Of a DNA stretch of 64,000 nucleotides, positions 12,500-23,315 are shown one piece after another. The position numbers and the translations under genes were made by a program. How positions within the stretch are numbered: position 1 is the stretch's first letter; each line of letters begins with the position of its first letter. The stretch comes from Rosellinia necatrix (taxonomy: Eukaryota > Ascomycota > Sordariomycetes > Xylariales > Xylariaceae): assembly GCA_021209875.1 (NCBI GenBank), contig JAGYVD010000001.1, positions 5,022,001 to 5,086,000 on the forward strand, given 5' to 3'. The notes below the pieces were generated by a model, which saw nothing but the letters and a program-made list of their open reading frames with translations, was not told the origin of the DNA and did no database searches.

Positions 12500-14498
12500 C
12501 ATATACCCGCAATCCCCTTCCTCTCTAAAAAAAAAAACAAACGAACACCTTTACCTTCAAAAATATTCCTCCCTGTAGTTTAGTTCTGGTTGCAGCTGTT
12601 GAAATCATACTTGTTTAACCATGCGATTTGCCAAGTATCAACAGAGAAGTATTTATTTATCTTGATACTGGCACAGCAAAGCGGCCTGACCTAGTAAACG
12701 TGTTTTGGCTTTCTTTTTCAGCAAACCCTGATTTATTGAAATCTCACGAGTAGGCTTTCAGAGCCATGAAGGCAGCATTGGATAATTAAGTGGGAATGGG
12801 TTCCCCTGGCCAAGACATCGGTTGTGATTACCGGCGATCTGTAATAACTACACTAGTCTACTTACTTTACTGTAGGTTCGTACATTAGTCTTGGTTCATG
12901 CGTTAAAATCCACTGCCGCCAATTGAAGCGCGGCAAGGTAGGGATCATGTAATTGGTCCACCCCTGGCGATCAGCGCTAATGCGAGGCACTTGCGTGTGC
13001 TGGACCTTTCCCGATAGCCAGTTATATATAACGTTGTCTTCAGCGATGGTTGAGCAACCTTGAAGAGCAGTGAGCCAGGTGCGTGTAGAAAAACATCACA
13101 GGCCGACCTGGTCTTGGGTTGTTGTTGTGCTTCCCTTGATCTTATTACTGGGTGCTGTGGGTGTGCTCGCCATCATGCCAACACAGTCCCCTATAATGAG
13201 CTGATATATATGGCTGTGTTGGCCCTAGCTTTGGTAGTTTGTTGAGGGGGCCTGCTAGGATGAACGATGGAGGCAGACTTTGTACGTGTAACTAGCTTAA
13301 GCGATCAAGATCGTTGGGGTAAGTAAGTAAGCTTTCTATTTTCGGGGTATATATGTGTGAGCGGGTGGTTCGTTGTTGAACATCTGTGAGAGTACACTAG
13401 AGCATCATTCCGTACTGGTTGCACCTCGAGGGTCTCGTGTGAATGGTAGGTTCTAGGTAGTTACCAACTACCGAACAGAGGACATCATCTTCCATACCAG
13501 TTCCAATCGGGCCTGGGCTAAGGCTTGTGTGTGATTACCTAATACATACAAGCATATTAATGGGCACCTGCCGAGATTTTACTTCCATTTGCTAGTTATA
13601 GTTGGTAGGCCAGTACTTATATAGTATAGTAAGTATCCAGCAGTAATACGGGTTTGTATATATCTATAATAGCATACTACCTAGTAGGTAGTGTAGTGTA
13701 CACCTCAAGTGCCTAGGTCAGGGACTAAGCAGGCATGCATGTAGTGTTGGAAGTCGGGCAGTACCTACCTTTTATGTATATTAGCATATAAAGCATAATC
13801 CAAGTGATCGTCATTCATTTTTGTGCGCATGGGATGTTGGTGCGTGGTCGACATTCACAGCCCAATCCTCCATATAAGTTGTTTCATCAGCAGCTTGGCG
13901 CGTAGGTACCCATGGTGCTAGCGAGAATGGTCAACGTGTTTGGGCTCCCTCTAGCATCCCTTTGGCACGCAGACCCTGGCTAGCCAGGTCACAATTTACC
14001 CTTTTTAGTAGGTCGGCGGCAGTGGTTGGTTGGCTGTTCGGACGATGAAGTGGATACTGATCGCCCCTGCCAGTGGGCAGCAACTACCCACTGGGTAACT
14101 ATCTACCAACTTACCCATAACTACTGCAAAATTAAGGATTCAGGCTTTTGGGTCTCCTGTAGCTGTGACAGGTTCGTTCGTTTTGCAGCCCAGCAAGGGA
14201 CATTTCTGCATATAATATAAGATCTGCGTGTCAATTCCTCTCGTTGATCTTAGATTCATTCCTTTCGGATAAGTTCACTCTCTATATACACATACCAAAG
14301 TACAACCAGGCCCATTCCCCTCCTCTGTCTTTTCCGACTTTTCTGCCTTTTCTAATTCCTTTACTCTTTCTTGTCTCTCGCTTCACTCCTTTTGACCACG
14401 GAGTCGGTCACCCATTTAGCGGACTCATTGACACCAGCTACTCTCAAATCTCTTGATAACGACAACAACTGAGAGAATACCTACTTCCATTTCTAGCC
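12500..14498. other. Intergenic and promoter of the next gene
   Basis: No gene is supported. It contains the perfect palindrome ACTACCTA-G-TAGGTAGT at 13676-13692 and many related words around 13.4-13.8 kb. From about 14.28 kb the plus strand becomes pyrimidine-rich, as is typical of the leader of the gene starting at 14499. Confidence 0.5.
14211..14220 (+). promoter_or_regulatory. Possible TATA element
   Basis: TATAATATAA lies 279 bases before the ATG of the Cys-rich secreted protein gene. A long CT-rich leader (about 14300-14400) separates the two. The position fits a core promoter with a leader of 200 nt or more, but no transcription start is shown by the sequence. Confidence 0.3.
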
Positions 14499-15409
14499 AT
14501 GATACGTTCTGCGCTATGCACTCTTTTGGCTTTGGGCCTTGCCGGTCAAGCCCTGGCCGAGCCCCCTCGCGAGCCAAAGTTCGCGCGGATGTCGACCCGA
14601 GACATCTTTGGTCTGAACCGCCGGGCTGTAGAGGGATACGCGCCCACCGAACAACTTTGTGGCGCTGGTGACACATGTGCGCAGGCTTGTGGAAAGGGTT
14701 TCAGGCAATGCGCTTCCAAAGATGACGAAACACACTGTTACAACCGCTCAAAGCAAACATGCTGCCCCGGCGGTACTGGTGGTGAGTGGCCTGCCAACTT
14801 TCGTGTCATTCTTGTGATGCTGACCACTTTACAGACTCTTGTGACAGTGGGTACTTTTGCAGTGCTGACGACAACGGGAAAACATGGTGTTGTCCTGAGG
14901 GTCTGAGTTTAGAGGAATGCGCGGAGAAATACCACATACCCGGATCTCTTACCTCTGAGGCTCCATCTACATCTACATCAACGACGAAAACGAAGACGAA
15001 AACGAAGACACCTACAGCAACAGATACCTCGACTGAGGTCTCAGCTACTACTACAGAATCAGCTACTACAAGCACAAAGTCGAGGAAGCCTGAGAGTACC
15101 AAGAGTTCAACCATTACTAACACAACACATAATCCGTCTACCACAAATTCCCAGCCAGAAGAGACGAGCGCCACCGCTTCTTCTTCTATGTCAACAACAA
15201 CTCTTGTCATTGATATAACCGGCCTCCTTTCTCCGGAGGGTGCAGGCGCACAGACCACCGCTTTAGATCCAGCCGTCTCTTCAACACCCTCTACGATGGC
15301 ATCTGCATCATCTCCCACCAACAGTATAGGCGCAAGCGGGAGTGATAAGCACAAACCTGTCAGCAAGCTTGTGCTTTTCATTGCTGGTGCCTTCGCTGCC
15401 CTCGTTTAA
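14499..15409 (+). CDS. Secreted Cys-rich, Ser/Thr-rich surface protein
   Basis: Exons 14499-14781 and 14835-15409 give 858 nt, or 285 residues plus stop. The 53-nt intron has donor GTGAGT, branch TGCTGAC and acceptor TTACAG. Residues 1-20 form a clear signal peptide ending QALA. Residues 50-130 or so hold about a dozen cysteines, including two similar CC-P-G/E-G blocks (KQTCCPGG and KTWCCPEG), which suggests a compact disulfide domain. I cannot name the family. The rest is a Ser/Thr stalk, likely O-glycosylated, with a KTKTKTKT run. The hydrophobic C-terminus (VSKLVLFIAGAFAALV) fits a GPI signal or membrane anchor. A cell-surface location is inferred; the function is unknown. The gene is solitary, with about 1 kb or more of gene-free DNA on each side. 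Confidence 0.85.
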
Positions 15410-16772
15410 AACGCCGAGTCATGAACGTCAAACTAACCCTGAACTTCTTTTTACGGGACTCATTCAACCCTCCTGCCAGACCGTTTCGTGGCGTCTTCTC
15501 CCATGCTGATGACGACCCTAGCCCTTCTATGGACTCCTATGGAGGGGCCAGGTTTAACTCGACATGGAGTTGCGTGGGATACATATTATACCCTTTCATG
15601 GATTGATAGCTCCTACCCTCGACACATTATGCATATACATCTCTGTATCATCAATGATACTAATAGGTAGGCGGCTATGATCACGCTAGCCTAGGCGTTT
15701 TCTCTAGGTATGGCTAATCTGGCCCCAGCCTTGGGAGGGGTTCGGTATAGAATACCGTACTTACATCTCATCAAACTGTGACTACAATTGGTAGAATGCA
15801 GGTTCTTTTGCGAACAAAACTAGATACCAGATAATGAATGATACCCTTACAAGTTTCTGCTTATATCGGCCGAGCACTCGTCGTTAATGGGGGTGAATTA
15901 AATGGGATTCTCTCATTCTCCACAAAGCCTTTGTATGGGCACGGCGAAGTGAAGCTTCGAGTCTGCTTGCACAATGGTACTGTATACATCATCCTCAGAT
16001 TTGGTTGGTAAGCCATCGACTCGTCGCGTGAAATCCTCCACTCGAGTTGAGAGCTAGTCCGAACAGCTGGGTAAGTCCCGACAGGACGGGTAGGCCACTC
16101 GAGGTACCCGTAAACAAAGCCACAACCTATATAGGTACCTACCTAGTAGTAGTAGTAGTAGTATTAACGTCTAATCTACCTACCTAGGCAGTGAGCAATG
16201 ATCAATAGCAGCACTGGGTCGGCCAATTGAAATAGGTATCACAGTGTCCACGGCCCACTCTAATGCAGCTAACCAGTTCAGCTTGGTGTCCTGCACTGTG
16301 TACATACCCACTCCACGGCCAGGACCAGGAGAACCCGTGTGTTCCTTGCCATTGACACTACAAAACTTATCGTCGTGGAGCGCGAATGTCCAGGTCAGAG
16401 TGGTACATAATTTTCTCTCCCCGGAAGACATGCTACAAGCAGCTTCCCCCTAACCGGTATCCCCTTCTTTTTGCGAACGGCCCTGAGCATCTCTCTCCCG
16501 ATGCCAGCGAGGACGGCGCCTGCTGTACACTGCCGCTCAATCGTCGGTGCGAATCAGCGTTGATTCAACGCTGAATGAACCGCCTCCTTCGTGCTCTTCA
16601 AGCACTAGGCCGCCTTCAGTCATCTGTCTTCCGAACAAACTCAATATCCCCTGTCCGAACTCTATCGCGCGACTGCCAATCCCATCCCACCTTTCATTCC
16701 CAGGCCCGCCGCTTCGTTGCGTCGTCTCCCCGGCTGCAGCAGTCTTCGGTCCTCGCTGCCGCTGCCGTAGCT
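15410..16772. other. Intergenic, leader of nma111
   Basis: No separate gene is supported. 16125-16136 is the palindrome ACCTATATAGGT. It is followed by a (TAG)n run at 16147-16163 and more CCTA words. The last 198 bases (16575-16772) are open and in frame with nma111 and are treated under that gene and in a finding. Confidence 0.5.
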
Positions 16773-19700
16773 ATGAACGACACGAGCCCGACCCCGAGAT
16801 CGAAACGGAAGGCAGCCTCCCCCACGGACGATCGACCCCTGAAGCAATTCCGCCACGGCCTCAACGGCAAGAATTCGCCCGGCGAGAACACGCCTGATAT
16901 TGAGTCCGCCGGCTTCATGTCCAAGGGCGACGACATAGATGACGACGTCTCTGTCTTCTATCAACCACAACCCGCTGACACTGCCGAGTGGCAGGCCACT
17001 ATCGAGAATGTGGTACGATGCGTTGTCTCGATCCGCTTTTGTCAGACCTGCTCCTTCGACACCGATGCTGCCTGTGCCAGCGAGGCGACCGGCTTCGTCG
17101 CAGATGCTGAGAGAGGGTGAGAGGCCTCCCCAGCGAAGCAGCTGTCCGTCCCGTCTCTGCTAACACATGCACATGCAAAAAGATTGATCATCACAAATCG
17201 ACATGTTGTCGGCGCCGGGCCCTTCACGGGCTTTGTCGTGTTTGATAATCACGAAGAAGTTGATGCTTATCCGGTCTATCGCGACCCCGTTCACGATTTT
17301 GGCATCCTCCGTTTTGACCCGAAGGCCATTAAATACATGCCAGTAGCCGCTTTACCACTTCGCCCTGACCTTGCGAAGGGTAAGTCGCCGCCATTTCCTA
17401 TTTCCCCAGCACCTTGACCCGACCGTGATACTAACTCCGCTGTGTCAGTGGGTGTTGAGATTCGGGTCGTCGGAAACGATGCCGGCGAAAAGCTCAGCAT
17501 CCTTTCCGGCGTTATCAGCCGTCTCGACAGAAATGCGCCCGAATACGGCGAAGGCTATAGCGACTTCAATACATGCTACTATCAGGCAAATGCCGCTGCG
17601 AGTGGAGGCAGCTCCGGAAGTCCCGTTGTCAACATCGATGGTTACGCCATTGCCCTACAGGCCGGTGGTAGATCTGATGGCGCATCCACTGATTATTTTC
17701 TTCCCCTGGATCGCCCCCTACGAGCCCTGCGTCGCATTCAAGAAGGGCAACCTGTCGATCGTGGTACCATTCAGTGCCAGTTCCTGCTTAAGCCATTTGA
17801 TGAATGTCGCCGGCTCGGTCTGAGTCAAAAGTGGGAGGCGGCGGCCAGAGAGGCCTTTCCAAAGGCTACCAATATGCTAGTAGCTGAGATTGTTCTTCCC
17901 GAAGGACCGTCCCACAACAAGATTGAAGAGGGCGATGTCCTCTTAAAAGTGAACGGCGAGATGGTGACACAATTCATTCGTTTAGATGATATCCTGGACT
18001 CCAACGTGGGCAAGAGTGTCCAATTAACGCTAGAACGAGGAGGCGAGGACGTCGAGATAGATGTCCAAGTTGGGAATCTACATGATATCACCCCAGACCG
18101 CTTTGTTACCGTAGCCGGCGGGAGCTTCCACGATCTTTCCTATCAGCAAGCACGCCTTTACGGTGTTGCATGCAAAGGGGGCGGTGTCTTTGTTTGCGAA
18201 TCTTCCGGCTCTTTTCGTGTAGACTCTGCTGACAGCGGATGGATGGTTCAGAGTGTGGATCACAAAAAAACACCCGACTTGAAGGCTTTTATCGAGGTCA
18301 TGAGACAGATCCCCGACAAGGCGCGCGTCGTTGTCACGTATAAACACCTACGGGACCTTCATACCCTGAATACGGCAATCTTGAACGTAGACAGACATTG
18401 GTCTACCAAGATGCGGCTGGCCGTGCGGAATGATACAACGGGTCTATGGGACTTCGAAGACATTGGCGATCCACTCCCACCAATAACGCCAGTGCGCAAA
18501 AAGGCGGCTTTTATCCAACTAGAGCACACTTCTCATCCTGCTGTTGCCGACTTGGTTCGCAGTTTTGTTCGTGTATCGTGTGTCCTGCCGCTTAAGTTAG
18601 ACGGGTTTCCACGAAACAGGAAATGGGGTATGGGCCTGGTAATTGACGCGGAGAAGGGCCTCGTAGTAATCTCAAGAGCGGTCGTACCTTACGACTTGTG
18701 TGATATCTGGATCACAATCGCCGACTCTGTTCTAGTCCAAGGCAAAGTTGTATTCCTGCACCCCCTTCAAAATTATGCCATCGTTCAATATGATGCCAGT
18801 CTTGTTGACGCGCCGGTCATGAGCGCAAGATTAAGCACCGACAACATTACCCAGGGAGCATCCACTACTTTTATCGGGTTTAATCGAAATGGGCGGGTTG
18901 TGCACGCAGCCACCACGGTGACTGAGGTGACCGCTGTCTCTATCCCGGCAAACTCTGGCGCACCGAGATACCGCGCTACCAACATTGACGCTATTACTGT
19001 AGACACGAACCTCAACCAGCATTGCGGAAGCGGTGTCCTTGTTGACGGCGAGGGCACTGTTCAGGCTCTATGGCTCACTTACTTGGGTGAAAGAGTTCAT
19101 GGTTCTCGAGACGAGGAGTATCATCTTGGGCTTGCCACGCCGACGTTACTGCCGGTTCTTTCCCAAATCCAACAAGGGCAGATCCCCAAATTACGCATGC
19201 TGTCAATGGAATTTCGGCCGATCGCAATGTCCCAAGCCCGTATCATGGGCATCTCAGAGGATTGGATCCAGCGAGTCTCAGAGGCAAACAAGCACAACCA
19301 CCACCTCTTCATGGTTTCAAAGCGGACATTTGAACGCGGAAACCACCCAAATGTTCTCCTTGAAGGGGATGTCATCTTGACCTTGAACGGAAAAATGATA
19401 ACACGAGTGTCAGAGCTGGACGTTATGTACTCTCATGAGGTCCTCGATGCCGTCATTGTCCGTGAAAGCGAGTTAATGGAGCTCCAAGTGCCGACGGTAT
19501 CTGCAGATGATGTTGAAACTGATCACGCTATCTCATTTTGTGGTGCCATCATACACGTTCCACATCTTGCCGTTAGACAGCAAATCAGCAAACTCCACAG
19601 CGAGGTTTACGTGTCAGCTAGAAGCCGCGGATCGCCGGCATACCAGTACGGCCTTGCACCTACCAACTTCATCACTCACGTCAATGGGAAGCCAACGCCA

Positions 19701-20064
19701 GACTTGAAGACTTTCCTCAGTGCTGTTGTGAAGATTCCTGATAATACATGTAAGTCTCCCTAGGTTGTGCTATTTTGTGACTAGTTTGAAAAGGGTATCT
19801 AACCTGGAGATAGATTTCCGAATTCGAGCAATGACCTTTGACAATGTCCCGTGGGTGGTGACAATGAAGAAGAACGAACATTATTTCCCTACTATGGTGT
19901 GGATCAAGGACGGCTCAGAGCCGTGTGGCTGGAAACGCATCACATATGACAGCAGTGGCAAGGCTACTGAAGGTGAACCCACTGATGGTATGGCACCTAC
20001 CACAGGGGATGATAACGGCGATGTATGCATAGACGATATGGAAGGCATTGTCCAATTAGAATAA
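16773..20064 (+). CDS. nma111: Nma111-type HtrA/PDZ serine protease
   Basis: Pro-apoptotic serine protease of the HtrA/Omi class. In yeast Nma111p is nuclear, is linked to heat-stress cell death and cleaves the inhibitor Bir1. Exons are 16773-17116, 17183-17379, 17449-19749 and 19814-20064, giving 1030 residues. The introns are 66, 69 and 64 nt. The triad is visible: His122 (TNRHVVG), Asp153 ([12 protein letters not shown]) and Ser236 (GGSSGSPV). These are one residue from the yeast positions 121, 152 and 235 as I recall them, which supports this start. PDZ-like segments follow ([13 protein letters not shown]). The second half repeats the layout with a degenerate protease domain, as is usual in the family. 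The basic N-terminus (PRSKRKAAS) fits a nuclear signal. The frame stays open upstream to an ATG at 16575, adding 66 residues that resemble a mitochondrial presequence. Confidence 0.96.
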
Positions 20065-21359
20065 TACATTCCTATTGTCCAGTCTAGGCAGGTAAATTCA
20101 TCAATACCTCTTATAGTATACGAAGGGCTCTGTGCTTAGGTTAAAACTTTGGTCAAGGTGGCTAAAGATTCTCTGTAGGCCTTTAGCGGACAGTTCAAGT
20201 GATACTAATTAGCGTGAGCTATCATGCACTACCTATTTTGTTACTTACTCCGTCGTGACTTAGCGTGTTTATCACCTAGATGCCCAGTTAGTCTCCTATG
20301 GTTCTCAGTCACAGGGAACCTACCCCCTTCCACTACCAAGAACAATAATACGCAGGCACCTATCCTTCCTGCCTCTACCTACCAGGTACGTTGCTCTAAG
20401 TTGTAATTTTTCTTAATTCTCCCGCCCTGGTACGTACATCTAAACTACGCCCTGGCGATGCGGGAAGGAGGTCTTCTACCCTGGCTATCACTATCCCTAT
20501 ATCAACTTGACATTAGGCCACTCCTACCCACCTAGGTAGGCAGGCAGCTTCCATTTTGATATATAATAGAGCCGTTAATGTGCCTTTGTGATTTCCTGTT
20601 TTATCATACCTAGATAACCCTTAGCGGCTTGCCTATGCTCAAACCACAAGGTGCTTCCCATCTACCTGGCTTCTCCCTCCTTCTGCCTTAATTCACATTC
20701 TCCTGCTCTTTAGGTACCTTCTACTGTGTTCCCTCGCCAGTTGTATCGTGCCTTCACCCTTCACTGTTACTTCTTCATCACGACTTTCTCCTATTCTCAT
20801 AACCTCCTGCTATCACTACGCCCACAGTTGTTTCTTCGACTCTTAAGGCCACAACAGCGTCGTCGATTTTACAAATACCCGTACTAAATTAAGTTTATTA
20901 AGTTTCAAGGTAAGTATATCCTAATCTCTAGCAATATTACTGCCTTACTCTCTCTATCTCACTTAGTGCCTCCTTCCCTTGTCCTCTACATCGTGATCTT
21001 GTACATCTCCCCTCCTCCCTCTCCTAAGACCTTAGCTCTCCTTTCTTTCCGGTATCTACATGTATCTCGGTACCCTACCTCAACCGCTGCTGCTTATACT
21101 GTCAGCAGCCCCTCAAAACTGTTCCTTCTTGATTTTTTCATGTTCACCTCTCCTTTCTCATCCCATTCATTCCGTCTAGTTTTACTTTAGCCATACCTTT
21201 ACCCTACGTCTAATTAGTACCTGACACCCAACTTGACTCAACATCCAACATCTCTACTTACCCTCAACACACTCCTACGCTCGCCTCAAAGACAGATAGT
21301 TTTACCTAAGCTCACTATCTCGCCTTAGAAATTCTTCCGCTACGATTAAAATACACGCC
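20065..21359. other. Intergenic, pyrimidine-rich leader
   Basis: No coding gene is seen. From about 20.64 kb to the next ATG the plus strand is strongly CT-rich, with CCTACC words, as in the promoter and leader of a constitutively expressed fungal gene. AAG|GTAAGTATAT near 20909 could be the donor of an intron in the 5' UTR, but the sequence alone does not settle this. Confidence 0.45.
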
Positions 21360-22539
21360 ATGGCAGAGCCCAGAGCTGGGAAGTGGACCGAAGAGGAAAA
21401 GGTAAGTTGCGGTTTCATCTGCTACAAGCGCTCACTACTCTTGATACCAACTCAAAACCCTCCTCAGGTTTGCATTATCACGCCTAAATACATCACCAAC
21501 CCCAGTAGTTCTTTGGTACACTTTATATCCCCAGTCCCTCATACATAACCTTGTGAGATATAAGATGCTTCTCGTCTTGCGCCTTTCTCACTATACAGCC
21601 TCATCTCTCTCTCTCTCTCTCCATGTCTTTTTCTCTACCATCCTCTCGTTTCCATTCTTTTGTTCGTTTCTGTTCTTTTATCTAGCTCCCTCTTTTTATA
21701 CAGTTCCATTCTTTTATTCAGTGGTGTAGGCGCGATACTAACCGATTAATCTAGTTCTCCTTCTTGATGCAAATCATCGAGAACATGCGAGCCAGTGGTG
21801 CTAGAGTTGACCTTACAGCGGTTAATCTCCCCGGTCGCACTTTGAAGGCAGTTCAAAATTTCTGGGACAAAATCCGTACCGCCCATACTGCCGCGATTGC
21901 CCAGGCTGCCAATCCCGCTGGCGCCGCAACTTCTCCTGGTGTGCCTGCGACTCCCGCTTCCAAGCGTGGCGGTGGCAGTGAGTACCATCCACCTTATCTA
22001 CCTCAAAAAAAAGATTTAAGCCCACTCACTGCGCCATCCCTTCTTGTAAACTCTTATTACATCGTTTCGCCTCCCGGGATGGGATGGGGAGATCCAATCC
22101 GCTATAATGGATGAGAGCAACATGCTGACGACAAGGCGTAAATATAGCCCCTGCCAGCCGAAAGCGTAATGCGAAGACTGCTGCAGTTGGCGAGGGCGAT
22201 GCCGACGCTAATATTGATGAGGGACCTGGTATGTGTTGCAAGACTCTCCTGGTCGTTTGTATTAACACCAATTCCCATCATATACACCCTGCTCTTGCTA
22301 TCTCGTGGGGATTTACCTGCCCACTCATACCTTCTTGCTCACCAATCTGCTTGCTGCGCCTAGCCACAAATACTAACAATCCTCACCCAGACACCCCGAC
22401 TGTGAAACGTCAACGAAAGCTCCCTATCAAGCGTAAGGGTAAAGCCTCCAACACCGCCAGCCTTGACGAAGATGAGGAAGAGGAAGACAGCAAGGTCATG
22501 AAGGAGAAGAAGAAGGCTGTTGACTACGGAGACGCGTAA
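21360..22539 (+). CDS. Small SANT/Myb-like DNA-binding protein
   Basis: Four exons (21360-21401, 21755-21977, 22148-22228 and 22391-22539) give 495 nt, or 164 residues plus stop. The first intron is long (353 nt) and the others are 170 and 162 nt. All have GTAAGT, GTGAGT or GTATGT donors and CTAAC/CTGAC branch points. Residues 7-65 resemble one Myb/SANT repeat: GKWTEEEKFSFLMQIIE, then LPGRTLKAVQNFWDKI, with Trp9 and the Trp of NFWDK in the usual positions. The remainder is low complexity: an Ala/Pro/Thr linker, a basic patch (KRQRKLPIKRKGK), an acidic run and a Lys-rich end. A nuclear, chromatin-associated role is inferred. Proteins of this size and layout are common but uncharacterised in filamentous fungi. 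Confidence 0.85.
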
Positions 22540-23315
22540 TACGGATACAAAACCAGCCCACACCCTCTGAACTTGTTTACCATCCCGGGCAGGTTTGGTA
22601 AGTTTTCATTGGCATCGGCGTTGGTATCAGCAAAATTAGCATGACAGAGGCATGTATATTCCCCACACCCTGGCTCTTGGTCCCCTTGAAGTAACAATGC
22701 CCAAATTCACGTGCTCATTTGGCTTCATGCTATCTGCCCCCTTGTCCCCTAACTCAACTAACTTGGAAACTCGTGTGCTACTGTACATTTTTTTCTTCTT
22801 CTTTATGGCTTGGCAATAGGTCGATTCTTACTAACTTTGAGTCCAGATCTCGACGTTTTCTTTTTTTTCCCTTTTCTTTCCTTTTCGGTCTTCCCGGATT
22901 CCGAGGCATTGCACAAACAAGATCGTCTGAGCTTTTTATGCAAAAGTTAGTTTGTAGAATTCATCTCAGCTGTGAGATTTATTTTTTCTTTTTCTTTTCT
23001 TTAGGCATGAAAAAGGATGATATGGCGGATGCCATAGACTCGATCAATGAGGGATATGAATGTGAGGTGGCTACCTATGGTTGTGCGAGATAGATACTTA
23101 CGTAACTTTCTCGTTTGATGAAGATAGCCCACAATTGAGAATGACACAATTTTCGGCACCCACAGCTAAATAATTATCCTCTTTCGATTGTGATACTATT
23201 TTATGAATGTATAGCTAAGAAGCAAAAAACCTTCGGCTTGTATGCACGAGCCGATATACGATGAAGCTGGGATGATGCTAACGCTTGGGCCCACAGGTTC
23301 TCCATGTCTTTTCCA
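22540..23315. other. Convergent 3' region
   Basis: This stretch separates the converging 3' ends of the SANT-like gene and mlh1. It should hold both 3' UTRs. T-rich stretches occur near 22860 and 22980. The open frame at 22719-23093 is T-rich low complexity and is not regarded as a gene. Confidence 0.5.
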
